Source: Chlorokybus atmophyticus (lineage: Eukaryota > Streptophyta > Chlorokybophyceae > Chlorokybales > Chlorokybaceae). Taken from it: 64,000 nucleotides of DNA. Below are positions 47,397 to 57,851 of this stretch, piece after piece. Position 1 is the first letter of the stretch, and the number at the start of each line of letters is the position of its first letter. The position numbers and the translations under genes were made by a program. The notes beneath the pieces were generated by a model. The model worked only from the letters and a program-made list of their open reading frames with translations. It searched no databases and was not told the origin of the DNA. The stretch is taken from the NCBI GenBank assembly GCA_009103225.1, contig RHPI01001715.1:263261-327260 (forward strand), written 5' to 3'.

Positions 47397-48684
47397 CTAA
47401 CTCCCTCCCTTTGCCCTCGGCAGGTTGCGTTGCCTCAACCCGCTCTGTCCTTGCGTCTCCGCCGGCTGCGACAGATACAACACAGAAGGGTCCGACGGGT
47501 CCACAAAGGCGTTGTTGACGGCGTCTTGGACCATAGAGGTGGGAGGAGGGGGAGCAGATGGAGCGTACTGTTGTTGTTGTTGTTGTTGTTGTTGCTGGGA
47601 TTGTTGTTGTTGTTGTTGGGACTGTTGTTGGCGTGAGGATGCGAGCATGGCGTAGAAGAGGGGGAGGAAGGTACCGACGCCACCCTCGCGGAAGGAGAGC
47701 TTGAAGTCGTGGGGGACGCCGTCGAGGCTGCCGGGAGGACCGCCTTCGACCTGGGAGTGGGGTGTGTAAGGGAAGTATGGGTTGTGTGTGTGTCATTGTG
47801 CATGGCTGTGTGATAAAGTTCAGTGTGCGCACATGTGTGTGCACGTGCGTGTGCATACGTACCGAGAAGACTACGCCTGTAATGTTGTTGCAACCGAAGA
47901 TGGGCTGATTGAACTTCTCACGCACAATGTAACTCTGCAAGAGAAGATGCCAGAGTTAGGGTCGGTGTCACAACAACCACTGTTGTCAAAGCAAACCACA
48001 GCTACTGTAAGCCAACATGAAAAAGAGTACGGACTACCTTGATTTGTGTTTCCTCACATGCATACCGAACTGCAAACACAGGGCTGCATGCACACACGCA
48101 TGAACAACTGAACCACTTCATGTGAACGACCAACGGATCTCATCATCACGAAGTCCCAAGAGTTGCAACAGCTGTGTGCTCCACGCATACGGGCACAGGA
48201 CAAACAAAAAAAACTCCAACGGAACACAAAAGCGTCAGATCACTTGTTGTCACACGCACAGCACTGACCAGCGGGAGGTCAAAGGCATGGATGGCTGCGC
48301 CATTCTGCCTTGCGTCAGCGCCGGTAGCGGCGAACACCAGGCGCACGTTGGAGAGGTACAGCACGCCTCTGGCACTCCACTTGCCACCACTCCCAAGCCT
48401 GTAAACAGTACTGCTTCAGCACACTCGTCTTGAAGGCAAACAAATCCATCCATCCATCCATCCACTGACTGGTTGCCTCACTTGCTAGATGGTCCGAATC
48501 CAAACCCTAGCCTGCAGCACGAGCATGCATGCACGCGTGCCTGCTTGACCAGGACGACGGGGACCTACCCCGGGAGGTTGTCGACGAGGAAGTTCACGCC
48601 GTCCCTGCGCAGCACGAACGCTTCTCCCGAGAACGGCACAGGCAAGCCACCTCCGCCCGCCACCATCTCCGGATTCACCGCCAT
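47397..48684 (-). CDS. WBP2-like GRAM-domain protein (UPF0664 type)
   Basis: Exons: 48684-48569, 48398-48269, 47934-47863, 47750-47397; 223 residues with all phases matching. The plant/fungal WBP2-like pattern is complete: MAVNPEMVAGGGGLPVPFSG, EAFVLRRDGVNFLVDNLPG, ARGVLYLSNVRLVFAA, HAFDLPL, REKFNQPIFGCNNITG, HDFKLSFREGGVGTFLPLFY, and the end AFVDPSDPSVLYLSQPA. A Gln-rich stretch of about 26 residues with only two Ser (from GTT/TTG repeats at 47570-47635) and PSAPPPP precede the end. WBP2 proteins have a PH-like GRAM fold and, in animals, bind WW domains by PPxY motifs; no clear PPxY is seen here. Function in algae unknown. The start ATG matches that of the plant homologues. Confidence 0.92.
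48440..48464. repeat. (ATCC)n tetranucleotide repeat
   Basis: Six ATCC/CCAT units in intron 1 of the WBP2-like gene. Confidence 0.9.
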
Positions 48685-49396
48685 CCCTACTGCCGCCGCC
48701 GCCGCCTGTGACCACGACAACAACTACGACGTCAGCTAGGAGGTAAGGCACCTTGTCGTTGCCTTGTTTGCTGGCGGCGGCAGAGGCGGTGTTGGGTGTG
48801 GGGCTTGTGGTTAGGCAGCGGGGCGGCGAGAAAGGGCAGGAGGCACATGGTGTGGCGGAGGAGGAAGAGGAGGATGAGGGCCAAATTTGGAGAGGGGCCG
48901 TTGCTGGCCGGGCTGCTGTTGCTCATGCTACCATGGTGGTAGCAATGACCTTACACGTAAAGTGTTGTACTTTTATGCATCTGAGCTCCATCTCTCTTCG
49001 TGGCATTGGCCGAGTACTCTTGCGTTGAGTCTACTGAGATCAAGTGTATATGCATGTGCTTCGCGCATCTCTAATGTTGGCTATGTGCATGTGCATAAGC
49101 ATTCGTGTGTGCGTGTGCGCATGTTGACAGTTCAACAAATCGACAAAATGCAGTGTGACATCATGTATACAGCGGCATGTTGCTGTCACAAGTACAGACA
49201 TCCATTACACATACACAATACACATACAGCCCTTTTAACGCCACCCCGACAATTTGGTGCAGCGTTCGTGCGCATCCCGGGGGCGCCTCAGCGTATACAT
49301 ATACACGCCATGATACACACATACTACAACACAATCGACAACAAGCACATTGTCTATACCCACCCCACTATCTATCCCACTCACTCACTCCCTCAT
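48685..49396. other. intergenic spacer
   Basis: About 0.7 kb between the glycosyltransferase stop and the WBP2-like start, both on the minus strand; presumably 3' UTR then promoter. No gene seen. Confidence 0.55.
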
Positions 49397-52300
49397 TCAC
49401 ATCAATCCCCTGCCCTCACCCCCCTCAAACACGAGCACCCGCAAGGCAACGTGTCTCAACCCGACTCCAGCATCAAGTTGGGATGTTGTACTGTTGGGTT
49501 TGTTGTGGTCTTCACTCCTCCAAGCCTCTGCCTTCCCGGGCACGAGCCACGCTTCGAGCGTGTCGCCCACACCCAACGACACGCCCACGTGCCAACGCCT
49601 CTCCTCTTGGGCCTTGTTGTTGTTGTTGGCAGGGGAGAGCAGGGCTTGTAGGATGGCTTCAGGTGGTGGATTATTGGAGTTGAGGTCGGTTGCGGTTGAT
49701 GCGTGCGGTGTCTTGGAGAGGGTGAGCTTGATACCTTTGCAGCCCTTTGGGTCAACGCACCGCGCTCGCACCTGAGCAACGTTCAAAGCCAGCCAAGCGT
49801 ATGGCTGAAAACGATTGGTACATACAGTGCGTGTGCGTGCGCTCGCGCGCGTGTGCAGTTCCACGTGTGCATGCTCGGTTGCGTCTACGTGCGTGTGCGC
49901 ATGTGCACTCACTCTTTCATGCAGTTCTACACCACTCCTGATGCCTCAATACTGACTGGTCATTCGCTATCTCATTCACCAACTCACTCATTCTCTCACT
50001 CACTCACTCACGCACTCACTCACTCGTTCTGAATCCTTTTTCGCCTCAAGCACCTACCTCCATCTCAGCATTGGGCATGTGACTGTGGCTCGTGTAAGCC
50101 ACGACCGCTGCGCTGCGCTTGGCTCCCCCGCAGCAGCCATCCGGCGCATATCCGCTGCACGGCGCCGCCCGCCCCAGCGCGATATGCGCCCCGGCGGAGG
50201 AGGCGATACCGACACCCGGGCAGACCCATGCGCCGTTTGTAGCCGTGAGTGGGGTTCTGTTGGGCGAGGTTGACGATGACGATGCTGTCGTGGACACGCT
50301 GTCGGACCACGTCAACGGCATCCATGATGGTGATGGTGATGGTGATGCGGTTGTGGTTGATGTGGAAGGTGGTGGCTTGGTTGGTTTTGGAGACGCCGAC
50401 ATGTCTCTTTCTGACGAACCCCAGTCCCACGCCATCGCCGACCTGGTCATACATACACATCACAAGAAGCATCCTGCAGACTTGCAATTCTCGCGCTAGA
50501 ACAACGATGGCTGCCTACCTTATGTTGTTACTGTCGTCGCCGCCATCATCGTCCAGGAGAGGCGCGTACCCATACCTCCACCCCAGATGTCCCTGTTTCC
50601 CCGAGAAGTCAGCGAGGCTGTCGGCAACAGGGCGACGTGCACCCGAGGAAGAAGAAGAAGAAGAAGACGAGGATGAGGATGAGGATGAGGATGAGGCTCT
50701 CGATGCGCGCAGTGCCCACAAGGCGTCGAGAGCGAGGTTGTCCAGCAGAGACTGCGAGGCGGAGCGGGAGAGGGGGGTGTCGGAACCACGGCAGGGCTGG
50801 AGGGCGGAGGAGGAGGAATGGAGCTGGGGGAGAGGGGGAGGAGGGCAGAGTGAGTGGGTGGGTGGGTGCGTGTGCGTACAGTTAGGACACGACAGGGTGG
50901 TATCGCTTACGCACGGTTAGTAGTGGCACTGGCCTACTTGCCTGGTGTAGTTGTAGTCACAGTTAACCCAGCTTGGGCGCATTATCAACACTAGTCAGTG
51001 CACTTGTATCATCAGACATAAATTGGAAAATGATGTAACAATGTGCCGACAGCGCCACAAGGACACCTGGTGTACTTACTTCAAAGAGCGTGAGCGGTAG
51101 GGCAACGAAGCTGCCTCCTTCGATGGAGGACGTGGAGGCCTTGTTGACGAGGAGGGCGAGCAGCCACGCGTGGTACTCGCGGAAGGTACGCGCGCCCGCG
51201 CTGAAACAACCGCAGAACGCCGCGCGCTTCACCAGGATAGGGTACTCCGTCAAGCAGGTCTGCGGGTGGGTATGCGAGTGTACGTGCACATGCGTGCATG
51301 CGCATGCGTGTGCGCTTGCACATGCGCGCATCTGCGTTGCATGCACACACGTGTGCATGCGCATGTGTGCATCTGCGTGCACGTGCGTGCAAACACAAGT
51401 GCTCTGCATCTGATCCATCACAACCCATCTCCTCCTTACCTGGCCGTCTCCAACGCGCACGGTCCACGTGGGCGCCATCGGGATGGCAACGTCCCCGCCA
51501 TGTTCGGCAGGCAGCAGCATCCCGGCCGTCACGCCATGGATGTTGCTCCCTCCTCCCCCACCTGATCCCCACAGCGCAGCCTGCAGCCTCAGAGTGGCCG
51601 AGTCGTTGTAACGCACGTCGTCCCGGACAAGAAACAGAGAATCCTCCTAACAACAGGTGATAAGTTAGATGAAGTGACCACAATTGATGGAGTAAGACAT
51701 GCGTGCGCATGCGCGTGCGCATAGTCCACCAAGAGTGCGCGCGCACGCACTGTTTGTGGACTATGCGCACACGCACATTTATCTGCATGCATGCAGTGCA
51801 TGCTGCTAAGTAGTGCACGCAGGCGACTATGCTTTTGTGTGTTCAACGAGTTGTGTGCATCGCTGCGCGAACTGCTTCGCAGTGCAAAACCAGCTCAGCC
51901 TGTTTGGTGCACACGTGAGTGTGAAGCAGAGTGCACTTACATAGAGCGCATCATGGTCGGGTGAGAAATCAGAGCATGCCGACTCCCACAGCACCTGCGC
52001 ATCGACCGCTTGGTTCGCGGGTAGCGTGCGTGTAACGATGCGTGCAGGCCGTCGCGAAGTCATCGTCGTCGTCGTCGTCGTTGAGGGGCGAGATGTCATT
52101 GATGATACAAGCTTGGCGTGGAAGTCCAGCCACGTGTCGGCCGCGGCATACACGCGGGGCTTCAGTACGGGCGGGTACGCCCCGTGCGCCATCACGTGCA
52201 TCAGACGATCGCGCAACGCCGTCACGGTCGGCTCCACCACGATCTTGCTCATGAACTCGCCCTCCAACATCTCCTCCACACCGCCACTGGGAGCATGGAC

Positions 52301-54706
52301 GTAGAGTCAAGAGTCAGTCCATTGACAGGCAAGTTGTCAAGCACGCGTGTACGTGTGATACAGCAATCAAGAGCATGTCCGCAACCACCTGTGCGTGCAA
52401 TGACAGGCACTATTACAATCATCAGGTATCTGTGTTCGTTGTTGAAACAAGCATGCATAGCGTAGTTTACGCATCCTTGCCAAACACGCTCATGTGTGTA
52501 CTGGTAGGGCAGCTACGTGTGTGTGCGCGCATGTGCGAGCATGTGCGCACGCATGCTCATGTATGCACCTCCGCGCACAAACCCCACACGCGTGTGCACA
52601 TGTTTTCCGCGCACGCACACACGCACGCATAGACGGACACACGGACAACACACCAACCTGTCAAAGGCCACTGTGGGTATTGCCCCCGCCGCGCACTCCG
52701 CCACGACATACGGCGAGTTCTCCAACAACGACGGCAGCACGGCCAGCGTCCCCCTCTCCCTCAGCACCCTCAACGCACTGACCCTCGGCAACGCGTGATG
52801 CATCCTCGTGGGCCACTTGCTCACAGTCCCACCCAGATGTTGGGTGATGTAAGCAGTAGATCTGTTATCCGCCCTGTCTCTACCAACAAACAAGACTTCA
52901 TAAGGTGGACCAGGCCAGGGGATCTCTCTCAAAGCCTCCACGAATAGGTACAGTCCCTTTCGGCGTTCGAGGCGGGAGAAGAAGACGAGGCGCCATACTG
53001 GGGAGGCGTGGCGCATGGAGATCTGAGAGGACTTTCTACGCGTGTTTGTTGTTGTGTCGATGATGTTGGGGATGACGTGGGGGTTGCGGGGGTGCCAGCC
53101 GCGTTGGCGGAGGAAGGCGAGCATGTGCTCGGAGGGGGAGACGACGGCGTCGGCGCGCTCGAGACAGTAGCGCTCCGCGGCGTCGACCTCCAGGGATAGG
53201 GCGTCTGTGGTGGTTTGGAACGCAACGAGAGGTATGCGTGTATGTGCACGCGCCCGTGTATGTACGTGCACGTGTGCCTGTATGTGTGTGCGTGTGCGCA
53301 TACGAGCGCATGTATGCGTGCTTGTGCGTGCATGCATGCACGCAGGCATGTGTGCCCATGCGTGTAGTGAACATCGTTACTGCACAACACACATGATGTC
53401 TCAGGTTACATATGTTGTGCAACAGATGCACATGCGTGCACTTTGCCCACCTGATGGTCGCGGGTCGTCGCTCGTCTGTCGTGCCCACATGTGTCCTCCA
53501 TGCGGCACAATCACAATCTTCATCCCATCCATACCCCACCCACTCTCCTCCCCCACCCCCGTCTCCCTCGCCGCAATCGTCTCCACCAACACTCCCCCCC
53601 ACTCGTGCGCGTGCAAGACCTCACACGCACCTTCTCCCCTCTCCCGCAACCAGTTGAAGAACGCCAGACCGATGCGGCGGTACGGGTTGGTCGTCCACAC
53701 GTTGTTGTTGTTGTCGGAGGTGGAGAGGCACACGAGCGTAATGTCGGCGGGGGAGTAGATGGTGGAGGAGAGAGTGGGGCAGTCGAGGAGTTGGGTCGCG
53801 GGGGCGGCGATCCAGGTCACGTGGTAGCGGGTGGAGCGGGCTAGGGCGGAGGCGAGGAGCCAGTAGGCGGTGGCTGTGCCGGCCATACCTGTGTAGATAT
53901 ACACGTATGTGGCATGCAAGTATGTGTACATGCGGTGCAAGCGTGAATATGGAGTGGACGCGTGAATGGACGTGTACGTGTGGCAGTGGTGTCGTCCAGT
54001 GGTATATGAACGTGATACACAAATGATGAACTGATACTACTACAGTATGTATGCGGTCTTGACATGCGGTTTTGGCCACGTTTGTACACAACCATGAAGG
54101 TCATAGTAAGGTTGTCCAGTACAGCATCATGATGAGGAAGTGGCACTACCACACCAGAATGCATGCACTGTGTGCTTACAGTTGTGTAGTGATAATGAGA
54201 TGTTGTCAGTGGTTACTACACTTGAACAACTGAGCAGCTATGTATGACTCCATACCTGGTGCGCCATAAACATCCGAGCTGAGTATACACACCCCCGTGG
54301 TTGCGTGTCCCCTCCCGGTCTGCACACGGCTTAGCCTTACATCACCTCCACTCCCCTGATCTGAACCCGCACTATTCCCGAGCGCTATCTGCCCGACCCC
54401 GAACACGACCGCAGCCGCCACGAGCATCACCATCACTCTGCTCGACACGAGCACCGACACCATCGCTCCCAGCTCGCGCCACCAGCAGCGCATCAGGACG
54501 CTGAGTCCACCCAAACCACTCCTGATATCGACCTCGGCGCTGTATTGTGAGTGCTTCCCTCTCTTGTCCATGTTTGTCCTGATGCGCGGAGACTTGTTCA
54601 CCACCGTGAGGGGGGAGTTGTGGGCGTCGGAGGAGGCGGGACGCAACTGACGGTGCATGGCCTGCTGGGGTGTGGGTGTAGTTTTAGGTTTGGTTGTGGG
54701 TTGCAT
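49397..54706 (-). CDS. large type II membrane GT4-family glycosyltransferase
   Basis: Nine exons: 54706-54256, 53888-53451, 53204-52658, 52286-51941, 51646-51440, 51259-51080, 50823-50519, 50442-50058, 49771-49397; 1077 residues, every junction in phase. Residues 1-80 are cytosolic and basic; about 82-108 is a signal anchor (VMVMLVAAAVVFGVGQIAL), so a Golgi/ER lumenal enzyme. The GT-B fold begins VCILSSDVYGAPGMAGTATA and HVTWIAAPA, with AHEWGG and PHGGH. The C-terminal Rossmann half has ADAVVSPSEHMLAFLRQRGW, VWRLVFFSRLERRKGLYLF, EVLFVGRDRADNRS and the donor-binding E-x7-E block LLENSPYVVAECAAGAIPTV followed by GGVEEM, the GT4/GT1 pattern. From about residue 560 no catalytic domain is recognised: a Ser tract and a block FSGKQGHLGWRYGY look like the start of an accessory beta-sandwich. 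Sugar donor and acceptor cannot be told. A broken copy of exon 3 lies at 37157-37720. Confidence 0.88.
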
Positions 54707-55190
54707 GTTGTCCTTGCTGTTTGACTGAATGGAGTCGACTCACTCTCTGCTGATGAATCGCGTGTAAGCGTAGTGCGCATGGAACAACAGTGTGAGGCTG
54801 GCACGCAACGGACTGTCCTACGCAGCACAGTCACCTGTGTCTGCTGGACAAACAATGTGTGGAAAAACAGTGATCAAGAATCCCTTTTATACACGATGTT
54901 TGACTGATGAGGTGACGGGTTGCAGTTAGAACAAGCCACCTTCTGTGTGCGTATCTGGTACACTATCATGATGAATGGTTTGATATAGCTGGTTTGATGT
55001 TGCCTAATATATAAGATAGTTTCGTGTGTTTCTCAGCCACCGTGCAAATCATTGCACGCTACAATGAACACCCACCCAAAGACGCCTTCCATCATGCACT
55101 ACAAGGCTTTACCACACAGATAGAAGCAAAGGAGAGAGACTTGGTCACCTCATGTCACCCTGACTGTCACGTGGCGCTGATGTTGTCACT
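54707..55190. other. upstream region of the glycosyltransferase gene
   Basis: About 0.5 kb, probably promoter of the minus-strand glycosyltransferase and of anything transcribed rightwards. No gene seen. Confidence 0.5.
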
Positions 55191-55830
55191 ATTATGATGG
55201 TCTCACCTCTGAGTTCATCAACCCTGGCGGTGGCGTTGTTCCAGGCATCGTCATCCTCGTTGTCGCTGTCGTCAACATCGCCGCCGCACGCACGCCGCTC
55301 TCATCTGCGCCAGGTGTCATCTACCCACCCAGCCACAGCCACAACTCCTACGAAGTATCATTACCCACCCCCACCCCCACACTCCGCATCTACGCTGTTC
55401 CGCCAAGATCAAGCCGCTGTGAAACGGAGGACAGGACACAGATGGGAAGAGGAACTCGGCTGATCTGTGGTGGTTGGGTTTTTCCTACTCCCTTGCGTCT
55501 CTCTCTCACGCAAGTGTGAAACAAGAGTCGTTGCTCGTTTGTCAACAAGAGTACGGCACTCTCGCCTGGAGTTGAATGGACTTGTAGTTGATTTTGACTA
55601 TCCCAAGGCGCGCCTTTGCGGCTATGCCATCACAGGATGCGCATGGTTGGAGTCAAACGGCGAGGAAGACGAGGTTGAGACAGAGCAGCAAAGAAAGCAG
55701 AGGACAGCCAACGCACACAGTTCGCATCTTGTACCATGGAAAGCAAGCGGAAGCCTAGGTGTACAACTCAACGGGCTACATCAACTACATCGACATCGAC
55801 AACAACGACGACGACGTTAAACAGGACGGG
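55191..55830 (+). other. probable coding exons, gene unresolved
   Basis: Protein-like stretches on the plus strand that I could not join into one gene. (1) 55218-55420 encodes FINPGGGVVPGIVILVVAVV (hydrophobic) then VIYPPSHSHNSYEVSLPTPT. (2) 55560-55735 encodes VVDFDYPKARLCGYAITGCA and an acidic/Gln-rich run. (3) 55759-55830, after AGCCTAG, encodes VYNSTGYINYIDIDNNDDDV ending in a stop. The second and third look like exons of a secreted or membrane protein. An ATG with good context at 55736 opens a different frame. Product unknown. Confidence 0.3.
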
Positions 55831-55976
55831 TTCTATTCCCTCTAGCTTACTCAGTGACTTCTCACTTGCAAACTCAGGCAACCTCTCCCTCACTCCCTCT
55901 CTAGCACACACGCACAAACCAAGCAAAAACACACCAAAGGACAGATGGACGGACGCTGCTTGCTTGCCAGGTCGGA

Positions 55977-56062
55977 TGCAACCCCTTGGTAGTACCAGTA
56001 CCGGCCAGCTTGCAATTGAATTGTATTGGCAAGCTGGCCGTATATTGGGTGCAACCCCTTGG
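55977..56062. repeat. hairpin flanked by 13-bp direct repeats
   Basis: TGCAACCCCTTGG occurs at 55977-55989 and 56050-56062. Between them GGCCAGCTTGC and GCAAGCTGGCC form an 11-bp stem. MITE-like geometry, but the unit is only about 60 bp and abuts the N gap. Confidence 0.65.
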
Positions 56063-56071
56063 CGCCCTCCC

Positions 56072-56121
56072 NNNNNNNNNNNNNNNNNNNNNNNNNNNNN
56101 NNNNNNNNNNNNNNNNNNNNN
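56072..56121. other. 50-N assembly gap
   Basis: Exactly 50 Ns, probably a fixed-size placeholder. Confidence 0.99.
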
Positions 56122-57851
56122 GCGCTTCCCCCTGTCACATCACCTGCGCATGCATGCCCGCAAGAAAGGGGCCTCCTTCGTGGAGGCATATGCAAGTGAA
56201 CTGTGCACTGCGTTGGGTGCTTGATGTGACCTGCCCTGCGTGACTTGCGTCTTGGCCGTTGGTTCTGCTGCGAGAGTTGCATCCGACGGCGGAGGCGGCA
56301 GCAAACGACGACCCTGATTCAGGTTGTGTGTTCTTTGGTGAGGTTCCGTGTTCGATGAACACGGTTCTGGCTGTGGACTTACCGGGTACACACTGAACGT
56401 TGTGCGATCCATGTAATCCGTCGATCACATGGCAAGATGCGTAATACATGATGTAACATGCATCAATTCTCACACCAATGATGCTAATTCAAGTGAAGCA
56501 AAGACTTATATTTTGTGTTCAAGATATCGAACAACTGTATAACATGTGTTGACAAGATACGATAAGTCTTGCATATCGCAAATGCAAACCTCATTGACAG
56601 GTCTCAACAACTTGTGTGATCTTATGAGCGCACTTGAGCGTGTATGAGCACCAAGTGAGAGTAGCACGCGCAAGAACAATGTAATGTACTAGTAAAAATA
56701 TACATGTGAGTGCTTGTAAGTGCCTTGCTGCAGTATCATCGAAAAGCCTATACTTAACTTACAAATCATGCTTTAGCGAAAAGGGGTCAGATGTGTTGCA
56801 CACCAATATAATTAATGCATGCAAGCACACGCGCACAAGCACACGCGAGCACACCCAAGCATGCACATGCACGCACGGCAGGTTCAATGAGACACTAGGG
56901 TCAGTCACAAACATGCAGCCTCACCGCGCATGCCCAAGGCATGCTCACCTAGTATGTGACCTATCTGATGCTCACCGTTCCCACAAGCACATACAATAGC
57001 ACACTGAGCAGCTGCATGTGTTGCATAAGTCACAAGCAACAGCAAGCAGGCGGTGATGCATTGGGTGGATACATACATGCGCCGAGTCTGCTTTTGGGGC
57101 CCCTTTGTTTTTCCTATGTGTAGCTGTTGTAAGTTATGTGTATTTACTACACGTGAGCTTTATTATGCTACAAACGCAATCAGTTCAGGTGTCCCAACTC
57201 GGCTTACATGCACACGGGTCACCCCACCCTTTAGAACCGTAAAGCATCTTGAGTCAACTTTAACTGCAAGTGTTTTGCCCTTGTTGTACACACATCAAGT
57301 TGCGTGCAAACACATCTGTAAATTTGGCATGTGCAAATACCGCTCGCGACAAACATAATCATCAATAACTCTTACAAATATGCACCTCATATCATTATCC
57401 TACACAAGCGTGACCGCTCACTAGCTGCACACACTCACACGCAATTCAACCGTGCATATCATGCTAGCTGCTCAATCTGCTGCTCAATCTGTCTATCAGT
57501 TTCATGCCTATCTATCTGGCCAAGAGCTGTATGAAGTATGTAAACCTGTGGCTCTTGCATGCCTGCAGTATCTGTGATGTGCTGTGCTATGCGCTGCGTG
57601 CTTACTTTCGCAAAGTTTTACGTTGAGGAATAACAAGTGATGGCCGTACGAAATGCATCAGGATGAGAGGATGCTCCACCAACTTTGCATCGTGAGAAGT
57701 GCTCATTGATTTAGGCAATCATGTGCGTTACTGTTACCACTTACAACATATGCATGCACCAGGCCGATAATTGCACGACCAACAGCCTAGCGCGGTTGTT
57801 CAAAGAATGGACCAGAACAATAAATCACATGCACCATACCACAACGCCGCA

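Larger units (their letters stand above)
55831..57851. other. intergenic with assembly gap
   Basis: About 2 kb with a 50-N gap, a small hairpin flanked by direct repeats (55977-56062), and TGCA-rich unique sequence. No supported gene. Confidence 0.5.

Noticed and set aside
47560-47640. GTT/TTG repeat as a stand-alone microsatellite
   Set aside because: It is the Gln-coding stretch of the WBP2-like last exon read on the other strand, so it is coding sequence.
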